From Symsagittifera roscoffensis (Eukaryota; Xenacoelomorpha; Acoela; Convolutidae): a stretch of DNA of 64,000 nt. The DNA lies in assembly GCF_963678635.1 (NCBI RefSeq), contig NC_087064.1, forward strand, positions 54,508,338-54,572,337, in the 5' to 3' direction. Below, one piece after another: positions 47,166 to 57,802 of the stretch. The notes under the pieces were generated by a model that did no database searches, was not told the origin of the DNA, and saw nothing but the letters and a program-made list of their open reading frames with translations. Position 1 is the first letter of the stretch. The number at the start of each line of letters is the position of its first letter. The translations under genes and the position numbers were made by a program.

Positions 47166-47985
47166 TTTTAATATTAAAAATCTTTGCACTCTGAAACATT
47201 TTAAACTTTCATTTTTCAAAATAACATGCTGACAAACACGCAGCGATTCTAGTTCAAAATCAGCCAATAAGATTCATTCAATCCGTCACCTTCTATAACT
47301 CTAACACAAACCAATTAGACGAAAGATATTAAACTCCAGGCATATCTATAACTATATTTTTACGACCTCCAGGTCAAAAATAAGCAAACCACTCCAACTT
47401 GACAACTAAAATAAAAACCACCATAATATCATAACCCTCCCTTATCTAATAACGCAAAGATCAACAATATTTCCCCAACTCAGACCTCAAAAACCCCCCA
47501 AACAAAAATGTTAAATTAGCCTAAAGTAAAAGAACGACCATATTAAATTAGCCTAAAGTATAAAAATCTCAAAAATACCCCTGATCACTTGACAAATAAA
47601 AATAAAGTAAAAGAAGACCTCCCGAACACCATAAAATTCGCCCCCAACAATTTTTCACAAAACTCAACCCACTTGTCAAAAAACCAATAAATAATTCGAC
47701 CACACTTGAAAATTGCCCCAAACAACAAAAAATATTCGATCAAGAAGCCATTTCTTAAATGCTCTTCTCTCAATCAGTCAACATAATTCTAAACATTTTC
47801 ATAAACTTTTTGACAATATTTAAACTTTTATTCATATTTCTTTTTGATACCTTTGAAGCTTTTGTAATAATCTTAATTATTTTTTGCAATATTTTTTAAA
47901 TTTTCTATTCCATATTTGAACTCTACCTCCAACTTTCAAAAGCCATTGACCATATTCACAGGTATGAAACACAAAACTTATCTAA
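47166..47985 (+). other. Non-coding spacer after pol (copy C)
   Basis: Aligns with 12663-13483 of copy A, including the twin ttagcctaaagta words near 47516 and 47546. No gene seen. Confidence 0.45.
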
Positions 47986-48174
47986 ATGATACGAACCATT
48001 TTTAGTAGAACAGATATTTTTTTACTATTTTTAATTTTTATAACATTTTTATCATCCCTCATCTTGACAATATGCAAATGTATAAAGAAGGCAGCCATAA
48101 CATTCGCTTTAGCAACAATCCTTTTAATTCTTTTTCTGGAAGAATACTACAATAAACATAAACTTTTTCACTAA
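47986..48174 (+). CDS. 62-residue small membrane protein (copy C)
   Basis: Same length as 12474-12662, with two hydrophobic spans separated by CKCIKKAA. Replacements relative to A are Val/Leu, Ile/Ala and Phe/Leu only, with 11 further codons changed synonymously. It is intact although the neighbouring pol and env are broken, consistent with recent decay after a long period of selection. Confidence 0.75.
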   Translation: MIRTIFSRTDIFLLFLIFITFLSSLILTICKCIKKAAITFALATILLILFLEEYYNKHKLFH

Positions 48175-48200
48175 AAGAAATCAATAAAAAACCCTCAAAA

Positions 48201-49308
48201 ATTGCTAACCAACAATCACACAGTCAGTCTTCACCGACATCTTCCCAAGAAAACCCAACACCACCTACAACTACCCAAAACCCCCAAACATCTACACGAA
48301 TTTCTTTCCAAGATAACCCATATACCTTTGAAGAACGACACGCTCGCTTATCTGAACCACTAGAACCAGTTCAGCGACAAGCACCTCTAAGTGAACCAAC
48401 ATATAACTTGTACCCAACACTACCACAAGAATTAAGTAGAATACAAAATCTTAGTCAAAATCAAAATACAGTTGAAATAAATAGACAAATTATACATCCA
48501 CGACGAAACAGAAATTTTCAAACCCCCCGAGTTCATTTTGATATACCCCAATCCCCATCACCAAGTACTCCGGAAAACCCAATTGGTATATTACCAGAAA
48601 CCCCTACGCTTCTTTCACAACGTAGCACTTCAAGTCTACCCTCAGATTACTTAGGTTCAACACCAACATCTGAACAAATACGTGAAAATCCCTTTAACCC
48701 TCCAAACCAAACATCACGACTACCATATTGGACCACACAATCATTCACACAAGGTGAACCCAATATAATAAATAGATATTTCTACCGATACAACAACATC
48801 ATCATTACTACCAGAAACATTATCACTACCATCAACACCATCAATAAACCAAATTTCACCGACACCTTTTCCTTTAAATTTCCCAAATAATCTCGACGCT
48901 AGATATCGAGAACAATCATCAACAAATATCCCTTTAAGATTAGACTGGAGTACATTCACAGCACCCCCACCATTATATGGACAGCACCCAGAAAGTAACC
49001 GACTCCAAAACTGGGCACTTAATAGATTACAATATAGACAAGATATCCACGAAGACATTCGTGACCATAACATCCAAATACTCCAACAAAATAGTTTACA
49101 ATTAAAATTTGAAATCACGGTTAAACTAAACAACATTGCTCAACATCCTTACCCATTAAACCCACCAAATATAACAGCTCAATCGCTACCACCACCATTT
49201 ATAACAACTGAAGTAATATATAAATACGACAGATATACCAAAAAGACAATTGGTTACATCACATTTTATAACCCATACTCAGGATTATCATACACATGTA
49301 TATTCTAA
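48201..49308 (+). pseudogene. Pro-rich open frame (copy C), frameshifted
   Basis: Counterpart of 11336-12460. It is open from ATTGCTAACC onward, but an 8-nt deletion near 48768 shifts the frame relative to A. The second part is open to TAA at 49306-49308, overlapping the env ATG (49296). No ATG precedes it. The CTAAC...CACACAG acceptor-like motif is kept. Confidence 0.55.
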
Positions 49309-51913
49309 AAATACTGATTTTTCTCCAACTCCTTTTTCTAATAATCTCCGATCAGAACATAAATCCTTCTCCCCGCACAGGACCCCAAGACTTATTAGTA
49401 ACACATTACGATTGTGAAGAAAATGAACAAAAACACTACACAAATATGCAATAAATCAAGTATCACAATGCGAAACAGAACCACAAGCTATAGAAACTAC
49501 AAATGTAATAGCGACACTCTATTCAAAAGCCCGAGCAACAACAGTTATAGGATATAAGTTCACAGCAACATTTTCCGAAAAGAAAGTACATTGTTCACAA
49601 GTCTCAAACGGAAATAAAAACCGACTTGACCACGAATCATTCTACCAAAGTAATATAGCACGACTTTTATATCTCAATCCCGATGATTGTAAAAACGAGT
49701 TACTCAGACTAAATATCACAAGTAATAAAAACACCGACAGAAAATTAGTATATTTTCAAGTTTTTGCCGATTCAGTACATCAAGCAGAACTTGAAAGTTA
49801 TCAAGGACATATAAAACTAGATGAAAAATACCCATACAACGGCGCACACGGAAGATTAACTTATGAAATACACGATAAGCACTGGATACCACACATTGGT
49901 ATAAGTAATCCATCAAACTGCAAAACAGACACAAAAAATAGAGGATATCAAGAAAAAATGTTTTTCGATTGGAAAATACAACTCGAAAAAATACAACTCA
50001 CACGAGATTTATCTGACAACACAATGATCTGTCAAGGAATTAGATTACCTTGTAAAAACGATCACGGTTATTGTGACCCTTCAACACGAACACAAGCAAC
50101 AATTGTTTGGTTTCCCGAAGACACATGTACAATATTTCAAGTAGCAAAAATACACGCCCGAATGATAAAATTTCACGAGAAATATTTTATACAATCAATT
50201 CCATATGAACAAGTAAATCCATCACGAAAACAAAGTACTGATTTTAGAAACATCCAAAATATAGAAAATAAATTGACACGTTTTCAAATATATCAAGAAA
50301 CAGAACTTGCATGCAAATACAGAAACCCACTTCACAAAACACAATATTCTGAAATATTAGTTGAATACGAAAAAGGTTTTGACATGACCACTGGAAAAAT
50401 AAAAATTGACCCTTATGCCACAGGTCATCCTCTAAACGAAGGAACATCATATATACCAGTTAACTTTCAAAAAAGTAATGGTCAACCTGGTGGACATCTA
50501 AAGCCACATGACACTAGAAGCACACGTTTACAAGAACTATCACTAACGAATAATTCTTATTTTGGTAATATCCACTATGATATTCACTTAGATATGAAAT
50601 TAGACTACACAATTAGTCGAATTTTTTAGGAAATGTCACTCTCTGAATTAGAAACACTTCACCAACTATGCGAATTAGAACGGACACAAATCCTACAATC
50701 ACTTGCACTAGCAGTATTAAAAATACCCTACGCAGGATATTTACTATCAGGAAATCGATCAAATTTTTTAGACTACGAAGGAAACATTTTATGGTTTTAT
50801 ACCTGTACCAAAAAAGTATCACCACTATATGTTTTTGAAGATAAACGATGCTATAAAAGAATCCCTATCTTTTATAAAAATAAAGTACATTTCGTTGACA
50901 CACTTTCAAGACGAACATATTTCTGGGATACCGCAGTCCCATGTGGATCAGAAAATAGCCACAATGTAGTACAACTGAACCCTGATGAAGATAAATATTA
51001 TCTTCTTACCCCATACCCCACATTAATGCAATCCCTCAAAAAATTTTCACCCGAAAGCATTAGAGCTATTGCTCTAAACCCAAATATCGATTTACAATCA
51101 ATTGGAATATATTCAAAATCCGATATCCAACATCACATTAGAACACAACAATTCCAAGAATTATTAACACAAATGGACACTATACAAAGACAATCAATTG
51201 ACCAAAACTTACGCAAACTTGCCGAAACAGCAGGATTTGCAGATATCTATACACAAGATTATAGCGGATATTTTAAAGACATAAAAGACTATATATATCT
51301 AAACGGTGGAAAATACCGACCACAAGATATTTCACCTAAAAATATTTTTAGCTTTGTTACACTAAAAAATGAAATTCTCGATTTTCTAGGATGGCCCTAT
51401 TACATCTTAGAAAAATTAACTATTTTATACGCAATGTTTAACTTTATAGGATTTCTTTTTTCACTTTTAAAAGGAATCTATAATACATTCGCTATACACA
51501 CACAAGTAAATAGACAAGCAAGTGTAGCACGCATACTATTTGCAGGATTTTTTGGAATTATCTCATCACCAATAAACAAAATTCTTTTAGACGCACAAAT
51601 AAAAGAATATAACACAAAAATAGCGACAAGACAGAACACGTACGACGAAGAACACAATAATATAGAGGTAACGCCTACAGCACCACAGTTACCACCCCTA
51701 TCACATAACCATCCATTATCCCTAGTCCCACGAAATTTCCGAAATTTCGCAATAACACATAATCCAAATTTTAGGCCAAACATATCACAAAGTCCCATAC
51801 AACATATAATGACACATCATTCACAAGATGAAAATACATATGAACAAATTATCGAACAACCCCATACCACCGCTTTTCAGTCTCAAAATAATAATTTTTT
51901 TAGCCCACGATGA
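49296..51913 (+). pseudogene. env: Env-like membrane glycoprotein gene, broken (copy C)
   Basis: It starts with a signal-peptide-like MYILKILIFLQLLFLI that here is in frame with the mature part for about 40 codons, until a one-base loss near 49433. TAG at 50627-50629 interrupts the ectodomain. From 50633 to 51913 the frame is open: paired Cys around DKRCYKRIP, a segment ending AVPC, then a membrane span (LTILYAMFNFIGFLFSLL), a second hydrophobic patch and a long cytoplasmic-type tail. The terminal TGA overlaps the next ATG. Membership in a gB/chuvirus-like envelope group is a tentative pattern-based guess. Confidence 0.7.
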
Positions 51914-53705
51914 GCCGACAACTTGGATCCCTACACCGCTCAAATTCCCATCCAACCAACCTCAACACTCCAATTACAACAATTCCACTTTTTGCTTTCC
52001 CGCCACCCGATTTCCCAACTAGTAATATAACATCAGGCATGAATTCAGACACTAATTCAAATATTTCAGTTTTATACTCAATAACCCTAATATAGAAACC
52101 CCTGATGAATTTGCAGACTCCGAACCATCTCCATCCAATAATTTTCAAACCAACTCCTCAGTTTTTTTAAAACCCCCTTTTCAACCAATCCCACCAAATA
52201 ACCCACTCTCATCTATTTCTACACCCTCTTATGCTTCACAAGTAACCCCAACCTACTCTTCATTTCATTCAGACCGATCATCCAATTCTCCAGATATTCC
52301 CCAAATCTCCCAAGAACTCGATAATTTTATCACCCTACAACAACAACTATTACACCCTAACACCCCCACTACAAATCAGATTTCTTCCACAGTAGAATCT
52401 TCAAACCCACCTAACCCTACACCTTCTTCAGCTTATACTGCATCATTAGCACAATCATCCACATCCACCGAATCATCAAATAGCACTAATAGAGCTTATC
52501 GCACTTTTAAAAGAAAATTCCCGAACCATCCATTCCCAACCAAACCAGGAACAGCCCGTGAATATATTAATCATCCACATCACACTAACACGAAAGATTT
52601 TCTAGCAATCACCTTACCTTCATTTCCACAATATACTTTAAACACCCCTCATGACACTAACGACACACGTAGTTTTGTAGATGAACATGTTTTAATGCCT
52701 ACACTTCATTGGACATCATATTATCATTTTACTAATCCCCTTTGCCTACCATTATCTAATACTCATAACGACATAGAAAGAAATCAAGATATGCTATATC
52801 GACTCACCACACCACTAACACAAAGACAATTTACTTATATAGGATATAAAAAATCACTAAAAACATTCACAGCAACCCGAGCTAACGAATTTACACTAGA
52901 ATATTACGATCATAATATCATCCGAACTAATCAAGACCAATTTTTAGATGACGACCGCTTCGCTAACCCACAACTAACAGAAAAATTTTTCATCAAAACA
53001 CCATATGTATTTACACTCAATATATTTGATCGAAAATTTGATCACATCATTTCTGAAGCACTAACCGACATGCAAGCTTACGAAAGTTTTAAAGAAAAAT
53101 TTCAATTATTTTCACTAATCTTCCACTTCCTTGCACCACATGAACGCGATTTGCACTGCTCACACGACATTATGTTACGCACTAAACAAACCCACACCTA
53201 TACATATTATCGCTTCATACAAAATCATTTTGATCTACACACTGCATCAAGACAACCACACCACCGTTTTCAGTTTCTTAACTCTAAATACACTTCACCA
53301 TTTTTTCTAAATTTCACATATTGCATCAAAAATACTAACCTCCACGGCATCCTCCGCAATTATGATCCAACAACCCAAATGTATATATTTTGTCCCATAG
53401 CGAAGACCTTTAACGCAGAAGAATCCAGACCCTTCCTTATCCCACATGAATTTATCCAACCTATAGAAATCCCTATATTAGAATTCATCCACAATACTAA
53501 ATACAATCACAAATTATATAACCTCATTCAAAACACACCTTATGAGTTTGCAGTTGGCACCGAAGAACTAAAAACTATTAAAGCACTTCAATTGCTTTGG
53601 CCACTGCTTCAAACTAAAAACATAATTCGCATACTAGCAAAATTACTACCAAATTCCGATATGATACACGACATCTTCCCCCACGGTTTTTTCCCCGACG
53701 ACTAA
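51910..53705 (+). pseudogene. 602-codon ORF homologue with one frameshift (copy C)
   Basis: The first ~58 codons match A. An 11-nt deletion near 52080 breaks the frame, and from there the original frame is open without interruption to 53705. The C-terminal 336 codons (from 52695) are about 94% identical to A in protein, and many of the base changes are synonymous. The persistence of a nearly unbroken frame contrasts with the heavily broken pol. Confidence 0.7.
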
Positions 53706-53708
53706 CAG

Positions 53709-53786
53709 GTAAGTATAATTTATACATATTCTTCACTAATAAATTTAAAATAAATACTAACCATTCTTTACTCATGTTTCATTTAG
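53709..53786 (+). other. Candidate intron after the 602-codon ORF (copy C)
   Basis: TAA-CAG-GTAAGT donor at 53706-53714, CTAAC at about 53757, and acceptor catttag ending 53786. The structure is the same as in copy A (6848-6923). Confidence 0.5.
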
Positions 53787-54352
53787 ATTTTTAGTCTTCA
53801 TACCAGGATCATCTGAAAAGACAAAAAGCAAAAATAAAAATAAATTTGTTAAAATTCTTCACTTCATTAATATTTTCCAAAAGATAAACTGATAAAATTT
53901 ATACCAAATGTAGTAAATTATTTCATAAATTGTTTCCCCAAAAGCAGTAAATTTCATAAAAAATGAAAATTTGTAATTTAATTTTTCCCCAAAACTAGCA
54001 GTAAAATTAAAATTCTATGTAGTAAATTGATAAAATGAAAATGCAGTACTAACCTTTTGATATTTTCATTCACTCGCACAAGAATTCTATCCAAACTCGC
54101 ACAGCTTGCCCACGAAGAATTGTTTAAATAATGAATTTCAGTTTCAAGTTTTCACACTCAACAACTCTAACACACGATAACAAGTTTCAAACTTTCCTTT
54201 AACCCGGTTGGAAAGGAATTATATACTAAACAAAACTAACCAACGCAGCTTACTAAACACCACAAATCATAAAATAACAGCATGACTAAGAAAAGAAAAC
54301 CAACGGTACCCAAACCGGATTAACCCAGTTTAAAACTGGATAATTTATTCTT
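53787..54352 (+). other. 3' untranslated-like region
   Basis: Aligns with copy A 6287-6847. It is AT-rich with no conserved frame. It has scattered CTAAC plus pyrimidine/AG combinations (for example near 54049) that could be further splice acceptors. Confidence 0.4.
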
Positions 54353-54595
54353 TTGAAGACTATTATAAAGTCTAAGAAAGAAATAATAAAACACAAAAAG
54401 GTCGAAAGACAAACCCATAACAAAAACAATTTGGTTTTTGAAAAAAGGACACAACCAACGAAATATAAGAAAAACCACCATAAACCCAACATAAAACGTT
54501 ATCACATAACAGGACCTCTCACAGGAACCGCACGAAATCATACTCCCACTCCTGGCCTAACCCACCAGAGAGGACGTCCTGAGCATGCTCTATAG
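54353..54595 (+). CDS. 80-codon basic ORF (copy C, doubtful)
   Basis: Same length as 6044-6286 with six replacements and one silent change, so no evidence of selection. Listed because the frame is intact in both copies and the product is strongly basic. Confidence 0.25.
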   Translation: MKTIIKSKKEIIKHKKVERQTHNKNNLVFEKRTQPTKYKKNHHKPNIKRYHITGPLTGTARNHTPTPGLTHQRGRPEHAL

Positions 54596-54834
54596 CCGGC
54601 CTAACCCACCGCGCTACATCCACGCTTTGTGACCACACTTCTATTTTTAATAAGAGGTACTCAAGGGTGAGTAACTCTTCAAAATAACCGAACTAAAACA
54701 AAATGCTTTTGTGAAAACAACTAACCAAAATCATAATTAAAACACTGAACTAATAAAAATTTTATAAAATGTAAATTATACTTTGCAGTATATAGATCAG
54801 CATACAACAACAAAGACGAACATCCAAAGACAAA

Positions 54835-54960
54835 ATGACCTCACTACACTCGAAAAAGAATGGCCAACCACAACCAATATGCCGTCCACAATCACAACTC
54901 AAAGGATTTAGAGTACGACTTGACTTCGCAGAAAAGGACTTCATTGAACTAGACCAATGA
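54835..54960 (+). CDS. Terminal 41-residue ORF
   Basis: MTSLHSKKNGQPQPICRPQS to DFIELDQ, stop TGA. After this stop and a second TGA 12 nt later the frame stays open to about 55110. The ORF may once have been longer, with Trp at one or both TGA positions. The function is unknown. Confidence 0.3.
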   Translation: MTSLHSKKNGQPQPICRPQSQLKGFRVRLDFAEKDFIELDQ

Positions 54961-55313
54961 CCACCTCGATGATCAAGTATACGTACAGATCCGGGTTACA
55001 AGGCATCCCCTCCACGCACAACCTCCACGCCAACCTCCACGTCAGACGAGGTCGAACACAAAAGAAGTTCTCTACATAAAACAGAAAAAACCCGTCATAG
55101 CAAACCATTCTGAAATCAGATTGATTTCATTGGGAAACACCATCGTTGTCACAAGCAGACACAACGATTGATGTCCCTAACTCCAGCGTCCTGGGACTTC
55201 TCTAACAAGAGAAACCGGACAAGAGTACGATTTTCGCCAAATACCAACGTCCATCATCCATCCTTTGAATTGCAGAAAGATAATTCTAAAAAACTCTGCA
55301 AAACCCGGATGGG
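54961..55313 (+). other. 3' end of the element before the LTR
   Basis: No conserved gene. It ends in ggatggg directly before the LTR, a short purine-rich stretch in the polypurine-tract position. The equivalent in copy A is hidden by the gap. Confidence 0.4.
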
Positions 55314-55723
55314 TGGAACCTGATCTAAACTATATTTTATGATTGGATAAATTAGATATTTTACCACTGTAAAGTATTTAATATTAACCAATCATGATCC
55401 ATCTAACTAACAACCCACTTATTTGTAAGTGCTGAAATTACTTGTAATTTCAGCACCAGAGAGATTTGAATTTAACTTAGAAATTAGTTGCCTCTCCAAG
55501 AGAACTTCAGCAGCCGCAACAAACCAGTATACCCTAGATCTATTGAGCCTAGCAGAGACTAGTTAAACACCCTGAGACTAGATAGTATAAGAGTAAGATT
55601 AGGATCGGTATTAGACTAAGAAGTTGCACGAATCTATCCGGCCGAAAATAAGATAGCGTGACGAGCAGACGGTGTACCCTATCCGAAATTACTCTATGAG
55701 TTAACCACATCGGTTATAACTCA
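55314..55723 (+). repeat. 3' LTR, 410 bp
   Basis: TGGAACCTGATC...GGTTATAACTCA, same length as the other LTRs. Palindrome at 55429-55456. Confidence 0.9.
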
Positions 55724-56168
55724 AAAAGTTTAAATAAAAAGGGCTTTGATAAAATTTTTTTATTTCTCATCATATAATACATGCAGGCGTCGCTATGCTT
55801 GAATTTGTCATTTATTTTAGGGAGTAGTTTGTTCACTTGGTCTATTTAGGGGGGAGATTGTTCACGTGGACCAAGTTGAGAAGCATCTTTCGATCATTTT
55901 GTTCAGATGGTTCAGATGGTCTGAGCTAATTTTAGAGCACATAGTCGCAACCGTCTCCGTGAACATTTATTAGTCTTTGTCTGCGAAAACCACATCCGAA
56001 AATATATCTTCTCTCTAGATCAAAGAAAGTAAAAAGCCTTTGCAAACAGTCATTTCAGACATTTCAGGAATTCGCAGACCACCTTATACCTTGTACAGGT
56101 GTGTCAGTTGTCAAAGTAAAATTTAACTACTTGAGCTCAAACTAGTTATAAGATCAACAGCAAAGTTT
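55724..56168 (+). repeat. Flanking segment X, copy 3
   Basis: Starts aaaagtttaaataaaaaggg at the LTR end. It is identical in extent (445 bp) to the inverted copy at 24247-24691, and similarity stops abruptly at aagtttac in both. Confidence 0.75.
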
Positions 56169-56870
56169 ACCCATAAAAATGTGAAGGGAACACTGCAAAT
56201 TTTGCTATCATATCAGGTTATTCACATTGAGAATATCATTTTACTTGTTCTATCAGAGCTAATCTGTAGATTCAGTTCATCTAAGTTGTTTGTCTTCCCT
56301 CAATCATACATGAAATAATAACTCGTATTAAGTAGCTGACGAGAACTTTAATCGGACACTCATATGTCGGTTTTTTGACCTTCCGGGCAATATTCCAGAG
56401 ATACGGACAAAATGTTTTTATTTCTAGTCATAATATACATCCTCTCAAATGAAAGGTCAGAGGTTCGGGGCCGACCGTAATACGTGCTTGAAAATGAGAG
56501 AGGATACTTTAATCAGGCCAGAAAAAGAGCAAAAAACGCGTTTAGTTCTTAATTAAGGGCACAACAACGGTTCTCCGTTAAAGTTTGCATATCAGTAGCG
56601 GATTTTGAGAGGCTAGAGATTTTTTAGAGATTTGGGATCAAAGAGTTTAGCTTGAGTTTTTTTCTTAAAAGATTCATTTGTTGCATAGCTGTGAATATAG
56701 TCTGTCACTTTGGACTCATGTTGGACTCGCAGCATAGAGACACATCATAGAAGATGAAACTTTTTCATCGTTTTGTTTAATACTTCTGCACTCTGAGCAA
56801 GCTCTATGCAGCGTCCGCCTGCATCCCGGACTCAGGTGCTCGACTCATAATTCGACCGAAACGGTCGAAC
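56169..56870. other. Intergenic, nothing supported
   Basis: No gene or duplicate recognised. Confidence 0.4.
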
Positions 56871-57020
56871 GATGTCCGTTTTTGACTTTTTCAGTCGAAC
56901 AATGTCCAATTTCGACTTTTTCAGTCGAACGATGTCCGTTTTCTACTTTTTCAGTCGAATGATGTCCGATTTCGACTTTTTGAGTCGAACGAGGTCCGAT
57001 TTCGACTTTTTGAGTCGAAC
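56871..57020. repeat. 30-bp minisatellite, five units
   Basis: Units start at 56871, 56901, 56931, 56961 and 56991. Each reads ga(t/g)gtccg-tttcgactttttcagtcgaa with a few changes. After it, 10-bp gactttg(t/c)tc units and two copies of a gactataccggacattg block continue to about 57125. Because 30 is a multiple of three, repetitive frames stay open on both strands. They are probably not genes. Confidence 0.85.
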
Positions 57021-57530
57021 GAAGTTGTTTGACTTTGTTCGACTTTGCTCGACTTTGTTCGACTATACCGGACATTGTTGGACTTTGTTCGACTATACCG
57101 GACATTGCTCGACTTTGTTCGTCCTTATCGGAAGTTTTTCGCTTTTACCGGGAATAAGCCGAAGAGTCCTGATCTAAAACGAAACTCGGACATCATTTGA
57201 CCGTTACTTTCAAACTATGTGTCAAAAATCTCAGCCTAGGCAGCCGCAAAATATAATAGGAAAAGCCACAAACTTGAGCATCCTAGATTTGTATAGCCCA
57301 TATTAAGTTGTTGGTCTTACGCTTCAATCAACCAGACCAAAAAAAAGCGATGTTTTGACGGACTCGACCCAATTTGGCTATGTTTCGACCGACTTGATCG
57401 AGCCTTTTTTGGTATGGTGCAAAAAGGTACAAAAACGTGAATAATTAAAAGTCAGTGACTTCTACGGTTCCATCTAAGTTCATTTCAATTAAAAGTCTAG
57501 AAACTATGTAGTAGTTAGCACATAGTTGAA

Positions 57531-57600
57531 AGATGCGCGAGGAAAAAAGAGCCCGGCCTGAGGGCACGAAGTGCCCGAGTGCGGCTCTTTTGCCCGAGGC
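57531..57600. repeat. GC-richer hairpin-rich segment
   Basis: Contains gggcacgaagtgccc and gagcccggc...gagtgcggctc, self-complementary words unlike the AT-rich surroundings. It resembles repeat-derived DNA. The two overlapping frames here lack motifs. Confidence 0.35.
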
Positions 57601-57625
57601 TATTTTCAACAATGTTCTAGCTGTT

Positions 57626-57802
57626 GAAGAGTATGTTTTTGCTCTTTCTGAGGGAAAGATGCCGGAAAATTGTGAAAAAGCCCGGAAAAAGGGCGAAACT
57701 ACGCAAATGATTTCTTTTTTCATTCATGCGTTCTAATATTTCATTTTTCATTCATGCCTTGTCGTGAAAGAACATGTGTGAAAGAGCAAAAACATACTCT
57801 TC
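57626..57802. repeat. Perfect 23-bp inverted repeat, 131-bp loop
   Basis: Arms at 57626-57648 (gaagagtatgtttttgctctttc) and 57780-57802 are exact reverse complements. The loop has two copies of tttcattcatgc. Could be a small inverted-repeat element. Confidence 0.6.

Larger units (their letters stand above)
31129..55723 (+). mobile_element. LTR-bounded insertion with internal tandem duplication (copies B and C)
   Basis: It is bounded by two 410-bp LTRs in the same orientation (31129-31538 and 55314-55723), with A-rich flanks compatible with a 4-base AAAA target duplication. The interior holds leader-gag-pol (B, ends 39030), then leader-gag-pol again (C, from 39031), followed by the membrane protein, Pro-rich, Env, 602-codon and terminal regions present once. 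B and C are nearly identical and share protease deletion, gag frameshift and other lesions. The duplicated unit therefore arose from one already defective element, by unequal exchange or template switching. Total length is 24.6 kb. Confidence 0.85.

Noticed and set aside
57445-57736. Overlapping frames of 92 and 67 codons on opposite strands
   Set aside because: They share a hairpin-rich segment, have no motif and no partner. Open length is explained by local base composition.
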